NCBI RefSeq assembly: GCF_900099645.1
Contig: NZ_FMTL01000002.1
Span: 312,334-376,333 of the forward strand
DNA: 64,000 nucleotides
Origin: Pseudomonas peli
GTDB taxonomy: Bacteria > Pseudomonadota > Gammaproteobacteria > Pseudomonadales > Pseudomonadaceae
Direction of reading: 5' to 3'
Shown one piece after another: positions 47,821-58,705 of the stretch (positions are counted from its first letter, which is position 1; every line of letters begins with the position of its first letter). Position numbers and translations under genes: made by a program. The notes under the pieces are model-generated. The model was not told the DNA's origin and did no database searches. It was given only the letters and a program-made list of their open reading frames with translations.

Positions 47821-50640
47821 ATGGTTCGGGTTCGCAAACTGGTGCTGGCAATCGCAGCTGCTTCGGCGCTGTCATCCGGTATGGCGCACGCGCTGGGGCT
47901 GGGTGAGGTGACCCTGCAATCGGCGCTCAATCAGCCGTTAGTGGCTGAGATTGAGTTGCTGGAAGTGCGTGACCTGGCTTCCAACGAAGTTATACCGACC
48001 CTAGCGTCCCCGGAAGCATTCACTAAAGCCGGCGTTGATCGTCAGTTCTTCCTGACTGACCTGAAATTCACCCCGGTGCTCAAGCCCAATGGCAAAAGCG
48101 TCATTCGGGTGACCTCCAGCAAACCCATGCGTGAGCCTTACCTGAACTTCCTAGTTGAAGTGCTCTGGCCGAATGGCCGTTTGTTGCGTGAATACACCGT
48201 GTTGCTGGATCCGCCGCTGTATACCCCGCAGAGCGTTATTCCTGCAGCAGCGCAAATGCCTGTAGCTGCACCAGCGCCTGCGCCACGTGTGCAAGCTCCT
48301 GCTCCTGCTCCGCGCCCGGCCCCAGCTGCAGTTAAGCCTGTAGCGCCTACGACCCCGGCAGCACCTGCTGCGCCAGTGGGCAAACCGCTGGAAGGCAATG
48401 AATACAAAACCACCGCCAACGACACCCTCTGGGAAATTGCCCAGCGAGCGCGTGCTGGTGGCAGCGTGCATCAGGCCATGTTGGCAATCCAGGATCTGAA
48501 CCCGGATGCCTTTATCGGTGGCAACATCAATCGTCTGAAAAACGGTCAGGTGCTGCGTCTGCCTGATGAGCAGCAAGTCAAGAGCCGTGCCCAGGGCGAA
48601 GCCCTGGCTCAGGTTGCCGAGCAGAATGCAGCCTGGCGTGAAGGTCGCAGCGTTGCCGCCAGCGCTCGCCAGTTGGATGCCACTAAGCGCACTAGCGCCG
48701 CCGCGACTCCAGCCAAGGTGGAAACTGGCGATAGCCTGAAACTGGTTGCTGCTGACAGCGGTAAAGCCACTACTGGCAGCGACAAGGGCGCAGCCGACAG
48801 CAAAGCGCTGACTGACAAATTGGCCGTGACCCAGGAAAGCCTGGATTCCAGTCGTCGTGAAAATGATGAGCTGAAAGGCCGCATGACAGACCTGCAGAGC
48901 CAGCTCGACAAGCTGCAGCGTCTGATTCAGTTGAAAGACGACCAAATGGCCAAGCTGCAGGCTGATCTTGCTGCTCAAGGCCAAGCCCCAGCTGTTGCGC
49001 CTGCCGCCCCCGTAGCACCGGTAGCTGAAGCCCCGGCTACTCCGGTTGAGCCTGCGCCAGAGGCCGCGCCAAAGGATCCAGCTGCTGCTACTCCCGTAGT
49101 GCCGGCTGCTACACCTGAAACGGATTTTAACTACAGCGAAGAGCCCGCTGCCCAGCCGGAGACTGCAGCACCTGTTGCGGTGGAACCCGCTCCGATTGCT
49201 GCTCCTGAGCCAGCTCCGGTCACCCCTGTTGCTGAAGCACCGGTAGTGGCTGAGCCGCAAGCTGAAAGCAGTACCCTTGATGATTTGTTGGCTAACCCGA
49301 TTTTGCTGGGCGCTGCAGGTGGTGGTGCACTGCTGATATTGCTGGTGGCGCTGATGATGCTGTCGCGCCGCAATGCACTGAAAGAAGCCGAGCTGCAGGA
49401 AAGCTTGGCAGCTGATGACGCCCCGTCCGATCTGGATGCTGGTCTGGACCTTCAGGATGACAGCTTTGCTGGCATGGCTGATGAACTGGATGGTCAGCAA
49501 ACCGATCTGCCGAGCGAAGAGCGTGTGACTGCGCAAACCGGCGATGCCTTGGGTGAGGCTGACATCTATATTGCCTACGGTCGCTTCCCTCAGGCTGCTG
49601 AACTACTACAAAGCGCCATCAATGATGAGCCTCAGCGCAGTGATCTGCGTCTGAAATTGATGGAAGTCTATGCCGAGATGGGTGACCGTAATGGTTTTGC
49701 CCGTCAGGACAGCGAGCTGCGTGAGATTGGTGGCAGTGCTGCCGAGCTTGATCAGATCAAGGCCCGCTACCCAGCTATGGCCGTTGCTGCTGGCGCAGGC
49801 TTTGCTGCCGCAGCTGCTGCTGAAGAAAGCCTGGACACCTTCAGTCTGGACGATCTTGCTCTGGACGAGCCTAGCCCGAAAGCCGCTGCTGGCGATCAAG
49901 ACGATGCATTCGATCTGAGCCTGGATGATCTCGAGTCTGAGCTGGATCGTGATCTGCAGGCTGCCGGTAACACTGCTTCGCTGGATGATCTGGATAGCTT
50001 GTCACTTGATGACGATCTGGACTTCAGCTCGCCGGTTGAGCAAGCCGACAACAAGGATGACGACCTGGGTTTTGATCTGAGTCTACCTGAAAGCGGCGAT
50101 ACTGGTCTGGATCTGAGCGGCGATCTGGCTGATTTCAGTCTGGATCTGGATACTCCGGCCAAGCCTGCGGCAGCTGCCGAAGACGACTTTCTGCTGAGTC
50201 TGGATGACGAGCTAAGTGCAGCGCCGATCGTGGCTGAGTCAGGTTTTGATCTGCCGAGTGAGCAAGCGGGTGGTGATTTCGACTTGTCGGCTGATTTCGA
50301 CCTGTCGCTGAATGATGATGCGCCTGCGCAGCCATCAAGTGACAGTTTCGCTGCTCAGTTGGATGAAGTTAGCGCTGAGCTGGACCTGTTGTCTGATGAC
50401 TTGGATCAGCCAGCGGATCTGGGTATGCCGACAAGCACTGCTTCGTCTGGTATGGATAATGACGATGACTTCGACTTCCTCTCGGGTACCGACGAGACAG
50501 CAACCAAGCTCGATCTGGCGCGTGCCTACATCGATATGGGTGATACCGAAGGTGCTCGCGATATCCTCGATGAAGTCATCACCGAAGGTAACGAAGGTCA
50601 GCAAAGTGAAGCGCGTGAGCTGATCGCTAAATTGGTTTGA
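47821..50640 (+). CDS. fimV: Motility hub protein FimV
   Basis: 939 residues from ATG 47821 with AAGGGAT before it. A signal peptide ends near MAHALG. The FimV N-terminal domain reads GEVTLQSALNQPLVAEIELLEV. A LysM peptidoglycan-binding domain lies at ~193-245 (YKTTANDTLWEIAQ to LKNGQVLRLP). Ala/Pro-rich and coiled-coil parts follow, then a single membrane helix near ~490-515 (ILLGAAGGGALLILLVALMML). The long acidic cytoplasmic region has repeated LSLDDL/FDLSLD units. It ends in a TPR-like domain (TKLDLARAYIDMGDTEGARDIL). It organises type IV pili and the pole and raises cAMP. truA follows three bases later. Confidence 0.95.
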   Translation: MVRVRKLVLAIAAASALSSGMAHALGLGEVTLQSALNQPLVAEIELLEVRDLASNEVIPTLASPEAFTKAGVDRQFFLTDLKFTPVLKPNGKSVIRVTSSKPMREPYLNFLVEVLWPNGRLLREYTVLLDPPLYTPQSVIPAAAQMPVAAPAPAPRVQAPAPAPRPAPAAVKPVAPTTPAAPAAPVGKPLEGNEYKTTANDTLWEIAQRARAGGSVHQAMLAIQDLNPDAFIGGNINRLKNGQVLRLPDEQQVKSRAQGEALAQVAEQNAAWREGRSVAASARQLDATKRTSAAATPAKVETGDSLKLVAADSGKATTGSDKGAADSKALTDKLAVTQESLDSSRRENDELKGRMTDLQSQLDKLQRLIQLKDDQMAKLQADLAAQGQAPAVAPAAPVAPVAEAPATPVEPAPEAAPKDPAAATPVVPAATPETDFNYSEEPAAQPETAAPVAVEPAPIAAPEPAPVTPVAEAPVVAEPQAESSTLDDLLANPILLGAAGGGALLILLVALMMLSRRNALKEAELQESLAADDAPSDLDAGLDLQDDSFAGMADELDGQQTDLPSEERVTAQTGDALGEADIYIAYGRFPQAAELLQSAINDEPQRSDLRLKLMEVYAEMGDRNGFARQDSELREIGGSAAELDQIKARYPAMAVAAGAGFAAAAAAEESLDTFSLDDLALDEPSPKAAAGDQDDAFDLSLDDLESELDRDLQAAGNTASLDDLDSLSLDDDLDFSSPVEQADNKDDDLGFDLSLPESGDTGLDLSGDLADFSLDLDTPAKPAAAAEDDFLLSLDDELSAAPIVAESGFDLPSEQAGGDFDLSADFDLSLNDDAPAQPSSDSFAAQLDEVSAELDLLSDDLDQPADLGMPTSTASSGMDNDDDFDFLSGTDETATKLDLARAYIDMGDTEGARDILDEVITEGNEGQQSEARELIAKLV

Positions 50641-50643
50641 TAC

Positions 50644-51510
50644 ATGTCTGATGGTCTTACTACAACGGCAGCCGAATCGGCTGCCGTTGGCGTTTTCAAG
50701 ATAGCCCTGGGTGTCGAGTACAAAGGTTCGCGCTATCGTGGTTTTCAGCGTCAGCGTGCAGGCGTGCCTTCAATTCAGGAATCGCTGGAAAAAGCCCTTG
50801 CGAAAGTCGCCGGCGGCGTTCCCGTAACCCTGAGTTGTGCCGGGCGTACCGATGCACTGGTGCATGCCAGTGCCCAGGTGGTGCATTTCAGTACGCCGGT
50901 CGAGCGCTCCATGCATGCTTGGGTCATGGGCGCGAATATGAATTTGCCTGGTGATATCAGCGTGACGTGGGCCAAGTCGATGCCGGCGCACTTTGATGCG
51001 CGTTTTTGCGCCCAGGCGCGGCGTTACCGTTATGTGATCTATAACGACCAGATTCGCCCGGCGCATATGGCCGAAGAGGTCACGTGGAATCATCGGCCGC
51101 TGGATGTCGAGCGCATGCGCCAAGCCGCGCAGTGTTTTATCGGTACCCATGATTTCAGTGCCTTCCGTGCCCGCCAGTGTCAGGCCAAGTCGCCGATCAA
51201 AACGGTGCATCACCTTGAGCTATTGCAGCACGGACGGTTTATCGTGCTGGATATCCGCGCCAATGCCTTTCTGCATCATATGGTGCGCAATATCGCTGGG
51301 GTGCTAATGACCATTGGTGCGGGCGAGCGGCCGATTGAGTGGGCGCAGGAAGTGCTGGAAACCCGCGTGCGGCGTACCGGTGGAGTGACTGCGCACCCTT
51401 ATGGTTTGTATTTGGTGCAGGTTGATTACCCCGAGGAGTTCGACTTGCCCAAACGCTACTTGGGGCCGCACTTTCTTTCCGGCTTGCCTGATGTGGCGGC
51501 TGACGCCTGA
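50644..51510 (+). CDS. truA: tRNA pseudouridine(38-40) synthase
   Basis: 288 residues. The catalytic Asp70 is in CAGRTDALVHASAQVVHF. Other TruA segments include GVEYKGSRYRGFQRQ, FDARFCAQARRYRY and FLHHMVRNIAGVL. It modifies U38-40 in the anticodon stem-loop of many tRNAs. The first 15 residues are weakly conserved, so a later start is possible, but no in-frame Met lies between. It is tightly linked to fimV, as in other Pseudomonas. Confidence 0.97.
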   Translation: MSDGLTTTAAESAAVGVFKIALGVEYKGSRYRGFQRQRAGVPSIQESLEKALAKVAGGVPVTLSCAGRTDALVHASAQVVHFSTPVERSMHAWVMGANMNLPGDISVTWAKSMPAHFDARFCAQARRYRYVIYNDQIRPAHMAEEVTWNHRPLDVERMRQAAQCFIGTHDFSAFRARQCQAKSPIKTVHHLELLQHGRFIVLDIRANAFLHHMVRNIAGVLMTIGAGERPIEWAQEVLETRVRRTGGVTAHPYGLYLVQVDYPEEFDLPKRYLGPHFLSGLPDVAADA

Positions 51511-51561
51511 AAGGCTATTTGCTAGCATCCGGCTTCCACTGAATTTATCGAGGTCATCCTG

Positions 51562-52182
51562 TTGTCAGCCGTTCGCAGCAAGGTTTGTGGCATTACCCGC
51601 ATAGAGGACGCATTGTCGGCTGTCGAGGCGGGCGCTGATGCAATTGGCCTGGTGTTCTATGCCAAGAGCCCGCGCGCGGTCACGCTGCAGCAAGCGCGCT
51701 CGATCATTGCTGCTTTGCCACCTTTTGTGACCACGGTGGGCCTGTTTGTCGATGCCAGTCGTTGTGAGCTAGGTGAGATTCTCGATGCTGTGCCGCTGGA
51801 TTTGCTGCAGTTCCATGGCGACGAGAACCCTGAAGACTGTGATGGCTACCATCGCCCCTATATCAAGGCGTTACGGGTCAAGCCGGGCGATGACATTGCT
51901 GCGCAGGTGGCGCTTTTCAAGAATGCCAGTGGTGTCCTGCTGGACACCTATGTGCCAGGCATTCCGGGGGGGACGGGGGAGGCCTTCGATTGGTCGCTTG
52001 TGCCTCAAGGCTTGAGCAAGCCGGTTATTCTGGCGGGCGGCCTGACGGCTGAGAATGTTGCCCAGGCCATCGCTCAGGTGCGTCCCTATGCCGTGGATGT
52101 CAGTGGTGGCGTCGAAAAGACCAAGGGCATCAAGGATGCTGAGAAGATTCGCGCTTTTATGCAGGCGGTAAAGACTGCTTAA
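51562..52182 (+). CDS. trpF: Phosphoribosylanthranilate isomerase
   Basis: 206 residues from a TTG start at 51562 ([12 protein letters not shown]), with GAGGT seven bases before. The catalytic Cys9 is in the VCGITR motif. [13 protein letters not shown] and the end [17 protein letters not shown] are typical of TrpF. It carries out the third step of tryptophan synthesis. Unlike in enterics, trpF stands apart from the other trp genes, as usual in Pseudomonas. Confidence 0.96.
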   Translation: MSAVRSKVCGITRIEDALSAVEAGADAIGLVFYAKSPRAVTLQQARSIIAALPPFVTTVGLFVDASRCELGEILDAVPLDLLQFHGDENPEDCDGYHRPYIKALRVKPGDDIAAQVALFKNASGVLLDTYVPGIPGGTGEAFDWSLVPQGLSKPVILAGGLTAENVAQAIAQVRPYAVDVSGGVEKTKGIKDAEKIRAFMQAVKTA

Positions 52183-52398
52183 GGTGCGCAGGGTTGATGT
52201 GACGACGCTGCTGGCTTGGTCGTCCATACCCCTGTTGCAGGTTTGATAAACGCTGCAGGCGGTCGTTTGAGGTGGCGGGTGGGTAATGCGGATAGCTCTC
52301 ACCGGCCCCTGAATCGACCGTACCCATGAATTTTCCCGGTTAGGCTTGGTCGCATTTAGTGCAGCCCGTCCGGTTAACAGCTTTGGAGAGTCAAGAGC

Positions 52399-53283
52399 AT
52401 GAGCAACTGGTTGGTAGACAAACTGATCCCATCGATCATGCGTTCCGAGGTCAAAAAGAGTTCGGTGCCCGAAGGCCTGTGGCACAAGTGCCCGTCCTGC
52501 GATTCGGTGCTGTACAAGCCTGAGCTGGAAAAGACCCTGGATGTTTGCCCCAAGTGCAATCACCACATGCGTATCGATGCCCGCACGCGCCTGGATATCT
52601 TCTTAGATGCTGAAGGACGTGAAGAACTGGGCGCCGATCTTGAACCGGTTGATCGCCTGAAGTTTCGCGACAGCAAGAAGTACAAGGATCGCCTTGCTGG
52701 CGCGCAAAAGCAGACCGGCGAGAAAGATGCCCTGGTATCGATTCGCGGCACCCTGGAGGGCATGCCGATTGTGACTTGCGCGTTCGAGTTCTCCTTTATG
52801 GGTGGTTCGATGGGCGCCATTGTGGGTGAGCGCTTTGTCCGCGCCGCCAATGCCGCTTTGGAGCAGCGTTGCCCGCTAGTGTGCTTCTCCGCATCCGGCG
52901 GTGCACGCATGCAGGAAGCGCTGATCTCGCTGATGCAGATGGCCAAGACTTCGGCCGTGCTGGCACGCTTACGTGAAGAGGGTATTCCATTTATTTCCGT
53001 GCTGACTGACCCCGTGTACGGCGGCGTGTCGGCTAGTCTGGCCATGCTCGGTGATGTGATTGTTGCCGAGCCCCGCGCTCTGATTGGCTTTGCTGGCCCG
53101 CGGGTGATTGAGCAGACCGTGCGCGAGAAGCTGCCGGAAGGCTTCCAACGCAGCGAATTCCTGTTGGAGCACGGCGCCATCGATATGATCATTCACCGCG
53201 CTGAACTGCGTCCGCGTCTCGCGCGTTTGCTGGCTCAGCTGATGGGGCTGCCGTCGCCTGTAGCCCTGCCGGCGACTGCATGA
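52399..53283 (+). CDS. accD: Acetyl-CoA carboxylase carboxyltransferase subunit beta
   Basis: 294 residues. A zinc ribbon has Cys31, Cys34, Cys50 and Cys53 (KCPSC and VCPKC). The crotonase-type carboxyltransferase core includes [17 protein letters not shown] and [19 protein letters not shown]. With AccA it moves the carboxyl group to acetyl-CoA, starting fatty acid synthesis. The 216-base gap before it holds no other gene and no strong promoter was recognised there. GGAGAG precedes ATG 52399. Confidence 0.98.
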   Translation: MSNWLVDKLIPSIMRSEVKKSSVPEGLWHKCPSCDSVLYKPELEKTLDVCPKCNHHMRIDARTRLDIFLDAEGREELGADLEPVDRLKFRDSKKYKDRLAGAQKQTGEKDALVSIRGTLEGMPIVTCAFEFSFMGGSMGAIVGERFVRAANAALEQRCPLVCFSASGGARMQEALISLMQMAKTSAVLARLREEGIPFISVLTDPVYGGVSASLAMLGDVIVAEPRALIGFAGPRVIEQTVREKLPEGFQRSEFLLEHGAIDMIIHRAELRPRLARLLAQLMGLPSPVALPATA

Positions 53284-54587
53284 CCGAGCGCTCCCTTGCC
53301 GATTGGCTGAGCTATCTGGAGCAGCTGCACCCCAGCGCCATTGATATGGGGCTGGAGCGCTCGCGGATCGTTTTACAGCGTCTTGGTTTGGCCAAGCTGG
53401 CGCCGCATGTGGTTACCGTCACTGGAACCAATGGCAAGGGTTCGACCTGTGCGTTTATTGCCTCGCTGCTGCAAGCGCAGGGCCTCAAAGTCGGTGTCTA
53501 CAGCTCACCGCACCTGTTGCGTTACAACGAGCGAGTACAGATCGCTGGCGTCGAAGCCACTGACGTCATGCTCTGTGAGGCCTTCGCTGTGGTCGAGGCC
53601 GCGCGTGGTGACACCTCACTGACCTATTTCGAAATGGGCACTCTGGCCGCCTTCTGGTTATTCCAGCAAGCTGGTTTGGATGCGCTGGTGCTGGAAGTTG
53701 GACTAGGCGGGCGCCTGGACGCAGTGAATCTACTGGACGCCGATATCGCTCTGGTTACCAGCATCGGCATCGACCACGCCGACTGGCTGGGTGATACCCG
53801 TGAGTCGGTCGCTTTTGAGAAGGCTGGTATTTTCCGTGCTGGGAAACCTGCTCTGTGTGGCGATCTTGAGCCGCCGCAGCCGCTGCTTGATCAAGTGGTA
53901 CTGCTCGATGCTCCATTCTTTCTGCGTGGTCGTGACTATGACCTGAGCCTGAATGCGCAGGATTGGTCCTGGTACGGCCTCAATCATCAAGGCGAAGTGC
54001 TGAAGCTGGCCCATTTGCCGCTGCTCGACCTGCCCATGGAAAACGCTGCCCTGGCTCTGCAGGCGTATGCAGTGATGCAGCTGCCCTGGCAGCCTGAGGT
54101 GATCAGTCAGGCGTTGCAGCAGACCCGGGTGACCGGGCGTCTAGATCGCAGAAGCCTCAATTGGCAGGGTAAGTCACTCACACTGCTGCTCGATGTTGGG
54201 CATAATCCCCATGCTGCCGAGTATCTCGCTCAGCGCCTGGCTAGTCGGGCGCTGTCAGGCAAGCGCCTGGCCGTGTTTGGTTTGCTGGCTGACAAGGACC
54301 TGCCCGGTGTAGTGGCGCCGTTGTTAAGCGAAGTGGACAGTTGGGCGGTGGCGGCTTTGCCGACCAGTCGTACACGGGCTGCCAGCGAGTTGCAGTCGCA
54401 CCTGCAGCATAGCGGGGCGCAAGTTACCGCTTATGCCAGTGTGCAGGCGGCACTTGAGGCTCAGTGTGAGCAGGCTTCGGATGGGGATGAAGTGCTGCTG
54501 TTTGGATCTTTCTACTGTGTGGCCGAGGCCCTGGATTGGCTGGCCCGCCAAGCCAATGGGGGCGTGCAGGATGGCTTTGCTGGATAA
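53280..54587 (+). CDS. folC: Dihydrofolate/folylpolyglutamate synthase
   Basis: 435 residues. The ATP site is [10 protein letters not shown] (residues 47-56), the family segment is [17 protein letters not shown], and [13 protein letters not shown] plus [11 protein letters not shown] are present. The C-terminal Mur-ligase domain has [14 protein letters not shown]. It adds glutamate to dihydropteroate and folates. The start overlaps accD by four bases and the end overlaps the SPOR-domain gene by 17. Confidence 0.97.
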   Translation: MTERSLADWLSYLEQLHPSAIDMGLERSRIVLQRLGLAKLAPHVVTVTGTNGKGSTCAFIASLLQAQGLKVGVYSSPHLLRYNERVQIAGVEATDVMLCEAFAVVEAARGDTSLTYFEMGTLAAFWLFQQAGLDALVLEVGLGGRLDAVNLLDADIALVTSIGIDHADWLGDTRESVAFEKAGIFRAGKPALCGDLEPPQPLLDQVVLLDAPFFLRGRDYDLSLNAQDWSWYGLNHQGEVLKLAHLPLLDLPMENAALALQAYAVMQLPWQPEVISQALQQTRVTGRLDRRSLNWQGKSLTLLLDVGHNPHAAEYLAQRLASRALSGKRLAVFGLLADKDLPGVVAPLLSEVDSWAVAALPTSRTRAASELQSHLQHSGAQVTAYASVQAALEAQCEQASDGDEVLLFGSFYCVAEALDWLARQANGGVQDGFAG

Positions 54588-55179
54588 GGGATTGAAACAG
54601 CGCATGGTCGGTGCGTTGGTATTGCTGGCGCTGGCAGTTATTTTCCTGCCAATGCTGTTGTCGCGTGAGGATGAGTCGCAGCGCGTGCAGGTAGACGCGC
54701 CTGAAATGCCTGCGGCTCCCCAGGCTCCCGAAGTTGAATTACAGCCTGTGGCCGTGCCTGAACCACAGCTTTTGCCTGATGAGCCGATTGGTAGCGAGGC
54801 CGCGCAAAGCCTGGAGCCAAGCGAGCCTGTTGTGAGTGAGCTGCCGGCCGAACCCATCACTCTAGGGATACCAGCAGCCGCGCCTGAGCCTGTGGCAGAA
54901 CCACCTCAGCCTGCGCCGAGTAAGCTGGATGCCAATAGCTTGCCGATCAGTTGGTCGGTGCAGTTGGCGAGCCTGTCCAGCAGTGATGGCGCGCAGAAAC
55001 TACAGAAAACCCTGCGCAGCCAGGGCTACAACGCCTATATCCGCAGCGTCGATGGCATGAACCGGGTCTTTGTCGGGCCGCTGATTGAGCGTGCCGAGGC
55101 GGATCGCCTGCGTGATCAGCTCAATCGTCAGCACAAGCTCAATGGTTTTGTGGTGCGTTTTCAGCCCGAAGCCGGCTGA
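54571..55179 (+). CDS. dedD: SPOR-domain protein (DedD-like)
   Basis: 202 residues from ATG 54571, inside the folC end. One membrane helix (MVGALVLLALAVIFLPMLLS) is followed by a Pro/Glu-rich linker (~35-125) and a C-terminal SPOR domain (SWSVQLASLSSSDGAQKLQKTL to DRLRDQLNRQ). SPOR domains bind denuded septal peptidoglycan, and DedD helps cell constriction. Its place between folC and cvpA is the conserved dedD position. Confidence 0.9.
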   Translation: MALLDKGLKQRMVGALVLLALAVIFLPMLLSREDESQRVQVDAPEMPAAPQAPEVELQPVAVPEPQLLPDEPIGSEAAQSLEPSEPVVSELPAEPITLGIPAAAPEPVAEPPQPAPSKLDANSLPISWSVQLASLSSSDGAQKLQKTLRSQGYNAYIRSVDGMNRVFVGPLIERAEADRLRDQLNRQHKLNGFVVRFQPEAG

Positions 55180-55327
55180 GTAAGAGGCTTGACGTTCTTC
55201 GCCAAGCCGAACTGTTTGACCCGCCACTAGGCTGGCCGGGCATTTCAGCGGTTGGCGAATCCTTTGCTTACGCCCCACACAGGTGCTCTGCTAAAATGCA
55301 GCGCCTTTCTTGTCGGTAACCTGCATC

Positions 55328-55882
55328 GTGGCATTCACCTGGGTCGATTGGGCGATTATCGCCGTTGTCGCCGTTTCAAGTCTGATCAGTCTGAGCCGAG
55401 GCTTCGTCAAGGAAGCCCTGTCATTGCTTACCTGGATCATTGCTGGCGTGGTCGCCTGGATGTTGGGCGGCGCACTGTCGCAGCACCTGGTGGATTTTAT
55501 CGAAACACCCTCGGCGCGCGTGATTGCAGGTTGCGCGATTCTATTTGTGGTCACCCTGTTGGTTGGTGCCCTGGTCAATTACCTGATTGGTGAATTGATC
55601 CGGGTGACCGGACTGTCAGGGACAGATCGTTTTCTCGGCATGGTTTTCGGCGCGGCGCGCGGAGGCCTGCTGGTCGTGGTGCTGGTCGGTTTGATCAGCC
55701 TGGCACCGGTGGAGCAAGACAGCTGGTGGCAGGAATCAGCACTTGTACCGCATTTTCTGATGGTTGCTGATTGGTCGAAAAACCTGATCCTGGGTCTGTC
55801 CAGTGAGTGGCTGGCTAGCGGCGTTACGGCGCCGGTGGAGTTACCGTTCAAAGAGGCACTGCAGCAGCCTAAACTGCCGTAA
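55328..55882 (+). CDS. cvpA: CvpA family membrane protein
   Basis: 184 residues from GTG 55328 (MAFTWVDWAIIAVVAVSSL); a TTG at 55310 would add six residues. Four membrane helices are seen, with LSRGFVKEALSLLTWIIAGVV and SGTDRFLGMVFGAARGGLL as family signatures. CvpA is needed for colicin V production in E. coli and for envelope stress tolerance; its mechanism is unclear. purF follows 45 bases later, the conserved order. Confidence 0.93.
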   Translation: MAFTWVDWAIIAVVAVSSLISLSRGFVKEALSLLTWIIAGVVAWMLGGALSQHLVDFIETPSARVIAGCAILFVVTLLVGALVNYLIGELIRVTGLSGTDRFLGMVFGAARGGLLVVVLVGLISLAPVEQDSWWQESALVPHFLMVADWSKNLILGLSSEWLASGVTAPVELPFKEALQQPKLP

Positions 55883-55927
55883 GTGCATTGCGAATCATCG
55901 TGTTTCATTGAGTAGGGGTTGCGTCAC

Positions 55928-57436
55928 ATGTGCGGCATTGTCGGTATCGTCGGTAAATCGAACGTCAATCAGGCGCTGTATGACGGGCTCACCGTCCTCC
56001 AGCACCGCGGCCAGGATGCTGCCGGTATTGTCACCAGCCATGATGGCCGTCTGTTCCTGCGCAAGGACAACGGTCTGGTACGTGACGTGTTCCAACAACG
56101 CCACATGCAGCGTCTGGTCGGCCATATGGGCATTGGCCACGTGCGTTACCCGACTGCGGGTAGCTCCAGCTCGGCCGAAGCGCAGCCGTTCTACGTCAAC
56201 TCGCCGTATGGCATCACCCTGGCGCACAACGGCAACTTGACCAACGTCGAGCAGCTGGCCAAGGAGATCTACGAGTCTGACCTGCGCCACGTGAACACCA
56301 ACTCTGATTCGGAAGTGCTGCTTAACGTGTTCGCTCACGAGCTGGCCCAGCGCGGCAAACTGCAGCCCACCGAAGAAGACGTGTTCGCTGCCGTGACTGA
56401 CGTGCACGAGCGCTGCCTTGGTGGCTACGCGGTAGTGGCGATGATCACCGGTTACGGCATTGTTGGTTTCCGCGACCCTAACGGCATTCGTCCGATCGTC
56501 TTCGGTCAGCGTCATACCGACGAAGGCGTGGAATACATGATCGCCTCGGAAAGCGTCTCCCTCGACGTGCTCGGCTTCACCCTGATTCGCGACCTCGCGC
56601 CGGGCGAAGCGGTGTACATCACCGAAGAAGGCAAGCTGTTCACCCGTCAGTGCGCGGCGAACCCAAAATACGCGCCCTGCATCTTTGAGCACGTCTATCT
56701 TGCGCGTCCGGACTCGATCATGGATGGCATCTCGGTGTACAAGGCGCGCCTGCGCATGGGCGAGAAGCTGGCCGACAAGATCCTCCGTGAACGTCCGCAG
56801 CATGACATTGACGTGGTTATTCCGATTCCGGATACCAGCCGTACTGCTGCACTGGAACTGGCCAACCATCTCGGCGTGAAGTTCCGCGAAGGCTTCGTCA
56901 AGAACCGTTATATCGGTCGTACCTTTATCATGCCGGGCCAGGCAGCCCGCAAGAAATCCGTACGGCAGAAGCTCAACGCCATCGAGCTGGAGTTCCGCGG
57001 CAAGAACGTGATGCTGGTGGATGACTCCATCGTGCGCGGCACCACCTGCAAGCAGATCATTCAGATGGCCCGTGAAGCCGGGGCGAAGAACGTGTACTTC
57101 TGCTCGGCCGCACCAGCGGTGCGTTACCCGAACGTGTACGGCATCGACATGCCCAGCGCCCATGAGTTGATCGCGCACGGCCGCACCACCGAGGAAGTCT
57201 GCGAGCTGATCGGCGCCGACTGGCTGATCTATCAAGATCTTCCTGATCTGATCGAAGCGGTCAGTGGCAGCAAGAAGATCAAGATCGACAACTTTGACTG
57301 CGCGGTGTTTGACGGCAAGTACGTGACCGGCGATGTCGACGCGGCTTATCTGGATAAGATCGAGCAGGCGCGCAACGATGCCTCTAAGGTCAAGTCCCAG
57401 GCCGTCAGCGCGATTATCGACCTGTACAACAACTAG
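55928..57436 (+). CDS. purF: Amidophosphoribosyltransferase
   Basis: 502 residues. ATG 55928 is chosen because Cys2 (MCGIVGIVG) must become the N-terminal nucleophile of the glutaminase domain; an earlier in-frame TTG would bury it. The phosphoribosyl site is [13 protein letters not shown]. It makes phosphoribosylamine, the first step of purine synthesis. A GC-rich hairpin (57447-57469) follows the stop. Confidence 0.98.
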   Translation: MCGIVGIVGKSNVNQALYDGLTVLQHRGQDAAGIVTSHDGRLFLRKDNGLVRDVFQQRHMQRLVGHMGIGHVRYPTAGSSSSAEAQPFYVNSPYGITLAHNGNLTNVEQLAKEIYESDLRHVNTNSDSEVLLNVFAHELAQRGKLQPTEEDVFAAVTDVHERCLGGYAVVAMITGYGIVGFRDPNGIRPIVFGQRHTDEGVEYMIASESVSLDVLGFTLIRDLAPGEAVYITEEGKLFTRQCAANPKYAPCIFEHVYLARPDSIMDGISVYKARLRMGEKLADKILRERPQHDIDVVIPIPDTSRTAALELANHLGVKFREGFVKNRYIGRTFIMPGQAARKKSVRQKLNAIELEFRGKNVMLVDDSIVRGTTCKQIIQMAREAGAKNVYFCSAAPAVRYPNVYGIDMPSAHELIAHGRTTEEVCELIGADWLIYQDLPDLIEAVSGSKKIKIDNFDCAVFDGKYVTGDVDAAYLDKIEQARNDASKVKSQAVSAIIDLYNN

Positions 57437-57446
57437 GTTGCAGTCC

Positions 57447-57469
57447 GGCCCGCTGCGGCGGGCCGGTTG
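57447..57469 (+). other. GC-rich hairpin between purF and metZ
   Basis: CCGGCCCGC-TGCGG-CGGGCCGG, a strong stem without a U tract. It leaves 12 bases before metZ and may limit read-through or stabilise the purF message end. Confidence 0.5.
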
Positions 57470-57481
57470 AGGAAATTGGCA

Positions 57482-58693
57482 ATGACGATTGAATGGCAAG
57501 CCGGGCGTCTGGACAGTGATCTCGACGGCGTAGGCTTCGATACCCTGGCGGTGCGCGCCGGTCAGCACCGCTCGCCAGAAGGTGAGCACAGCGAGGCGAT
57601 CTACCCAACCTCCAGCTACGTATTCCGCACCGCGGCTGATGCTGCCGCGCGTTTTGCTGGCGAAGTGCCGGGCAATGTTTATTCGCGCTACACCAACCCA
57701 ACTGTGCGTGCTTTCGAGGAGCGCATCGCCGCCCTGGAAGGGGCCGAGCAGGCGGTCGCGACCTCATCCGGCATGTCGGCGATTCTGGCCATTGTCATGA
57801 GCCTGTGCAGCGCCGGTGACCATGTACTGGTGTCGCGAAGCGTATTCGGTTCGACCATCAGCCTGTTTGAGAAGTACCTCAAGCGCTTCGGCGTGCAGGT
57901 CGACTACGTGCCGCTGGCTGATCTTGATGGCTGGGCCGCTGCCTTCAAGCCCAACACCAAGCTGCTGTTTGTCGAGTCGCCGTCCAATCCGTTGGCCGAA
58001 CTGGTGGACATTGCTGCATTGGCGGATATTGCTCACAGCAAAGGCGCGCTACTGGCGGTGGATAACTGCTTCTGCACCCCGGCGCTGCAACAGCCGCTGA
58101 AGCTCGGTGCAGACGTGGTGATGCATTCGGCAACCAAATACATCGACGGCCAGGGCCGCAGCATGGGCGGTGTAGTGGCAGGCTCGGCCAAGCTAATGAC
58201 CGAAGTGGTGGGTTTTCTGCGTACCGCCGGGCCAACACTCAGCCCATTCAACGCCTGGATCTTCCTCAAAGGCTTGGAAACCCTGCGCATCCGCATGCAG
58301 GCGCATTGCGCCAGCGCGCTGCAATTGGCGCAGTGGCTGCAGCAACAGCCCGGCATTGAGCATGTCTACTACGCCGGTTTGCCCAGCCATCCGCAGCATG
58401 AGTTGGCCAAGCGTCAGCAGAGTGCTTTCGGTGCCGTGGTCAGCTTTGAGGTCAAGGGCGGCAAAGAGGCGGCCTGGCGTTTTATCGATGCCACGCGGGT
58501 GATCTCGATCACCACCAACCTCGGTGACACCAAGACCACCATCGCCCATCCCGCGACCACCTCGCACGGTCGTTTGAGTCCTGCTGAGCGTGCTAACGCC
58601 GGTATTCGCGACAACCTGATCCGCGTCGCGGTGGGCCTGGAAGACCTGGCCGACCTGCAAGCCGATCTGGCTCGCGGCCTGGCGGCGCTCTAA
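57482..58693 (+). CDS. metZ: O-succinylhomoserine sulfhydrylase
   Basis: 403 residues from ATG 57482 with GAGGA upstream. It is a PLP Cys/Met metabolism enzyme: TLAVRAGQHRSPEGEHSEAI, YSRYTNPTVRAFEERIAALEG, and the PLP lysine in HSATKYIDGQGRSMGG. In Pseudomonas MetZ makes homocysteine directly from O-succinylhomoserine and sulfide. It is followed by a strong hairpin (58706-58731). Confidence 0.95.
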   Translation: MTIEWQAGRLDSDLDGVGFDTLAVRAGQHRSPEGEHSEAIYPTSSYVFRTAADAAARFAGEVPGNVYSRYTNPTVRAFEERIAALEGAEQAVATSSGMSAILAIVMSLCSAGDHVLVSRSVFGSTISLFEKYLKRFGVQVDYVPLADLDGWAAAFKPNTKLLFVESPSNPLAELVDIAALADIAHSKGALLAVDNCFCTPALQQPLKLGADVVMHSATKYIDGQGRSMGGVVAGSAKLMTEVVGFLRTAGPTLSPFNAWIFLKGLETLRIRMQAHCASALQLAQWLQQQPGIEHVYYAGLPSHPQHELAKRQQSAFGAVVSFEVKGGKEAAWRFIDATRVISITTNLGDTKTTIAHPATTSHGRLSPAERANAGIRDNLIRVAVGLEDLADLQADLARGLAAL

Positions 58694-58705
58694 GTCGCTC
58701 TCCCC

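Noticed and set aside
49890..50450. DNA repeats in the 3' half of fimV
   Set aside because: The repeated LDDL/FDLSLD coding is a feature of the acidic FimV cytoplasmic region and is degenerate at DNA level, not a separate repeat element.
55895..57589. 564-codon open frame on the minus strand opposite purF
   Set aside because: purF is certain; the antisense frame is explained by GC-rich codon bias.
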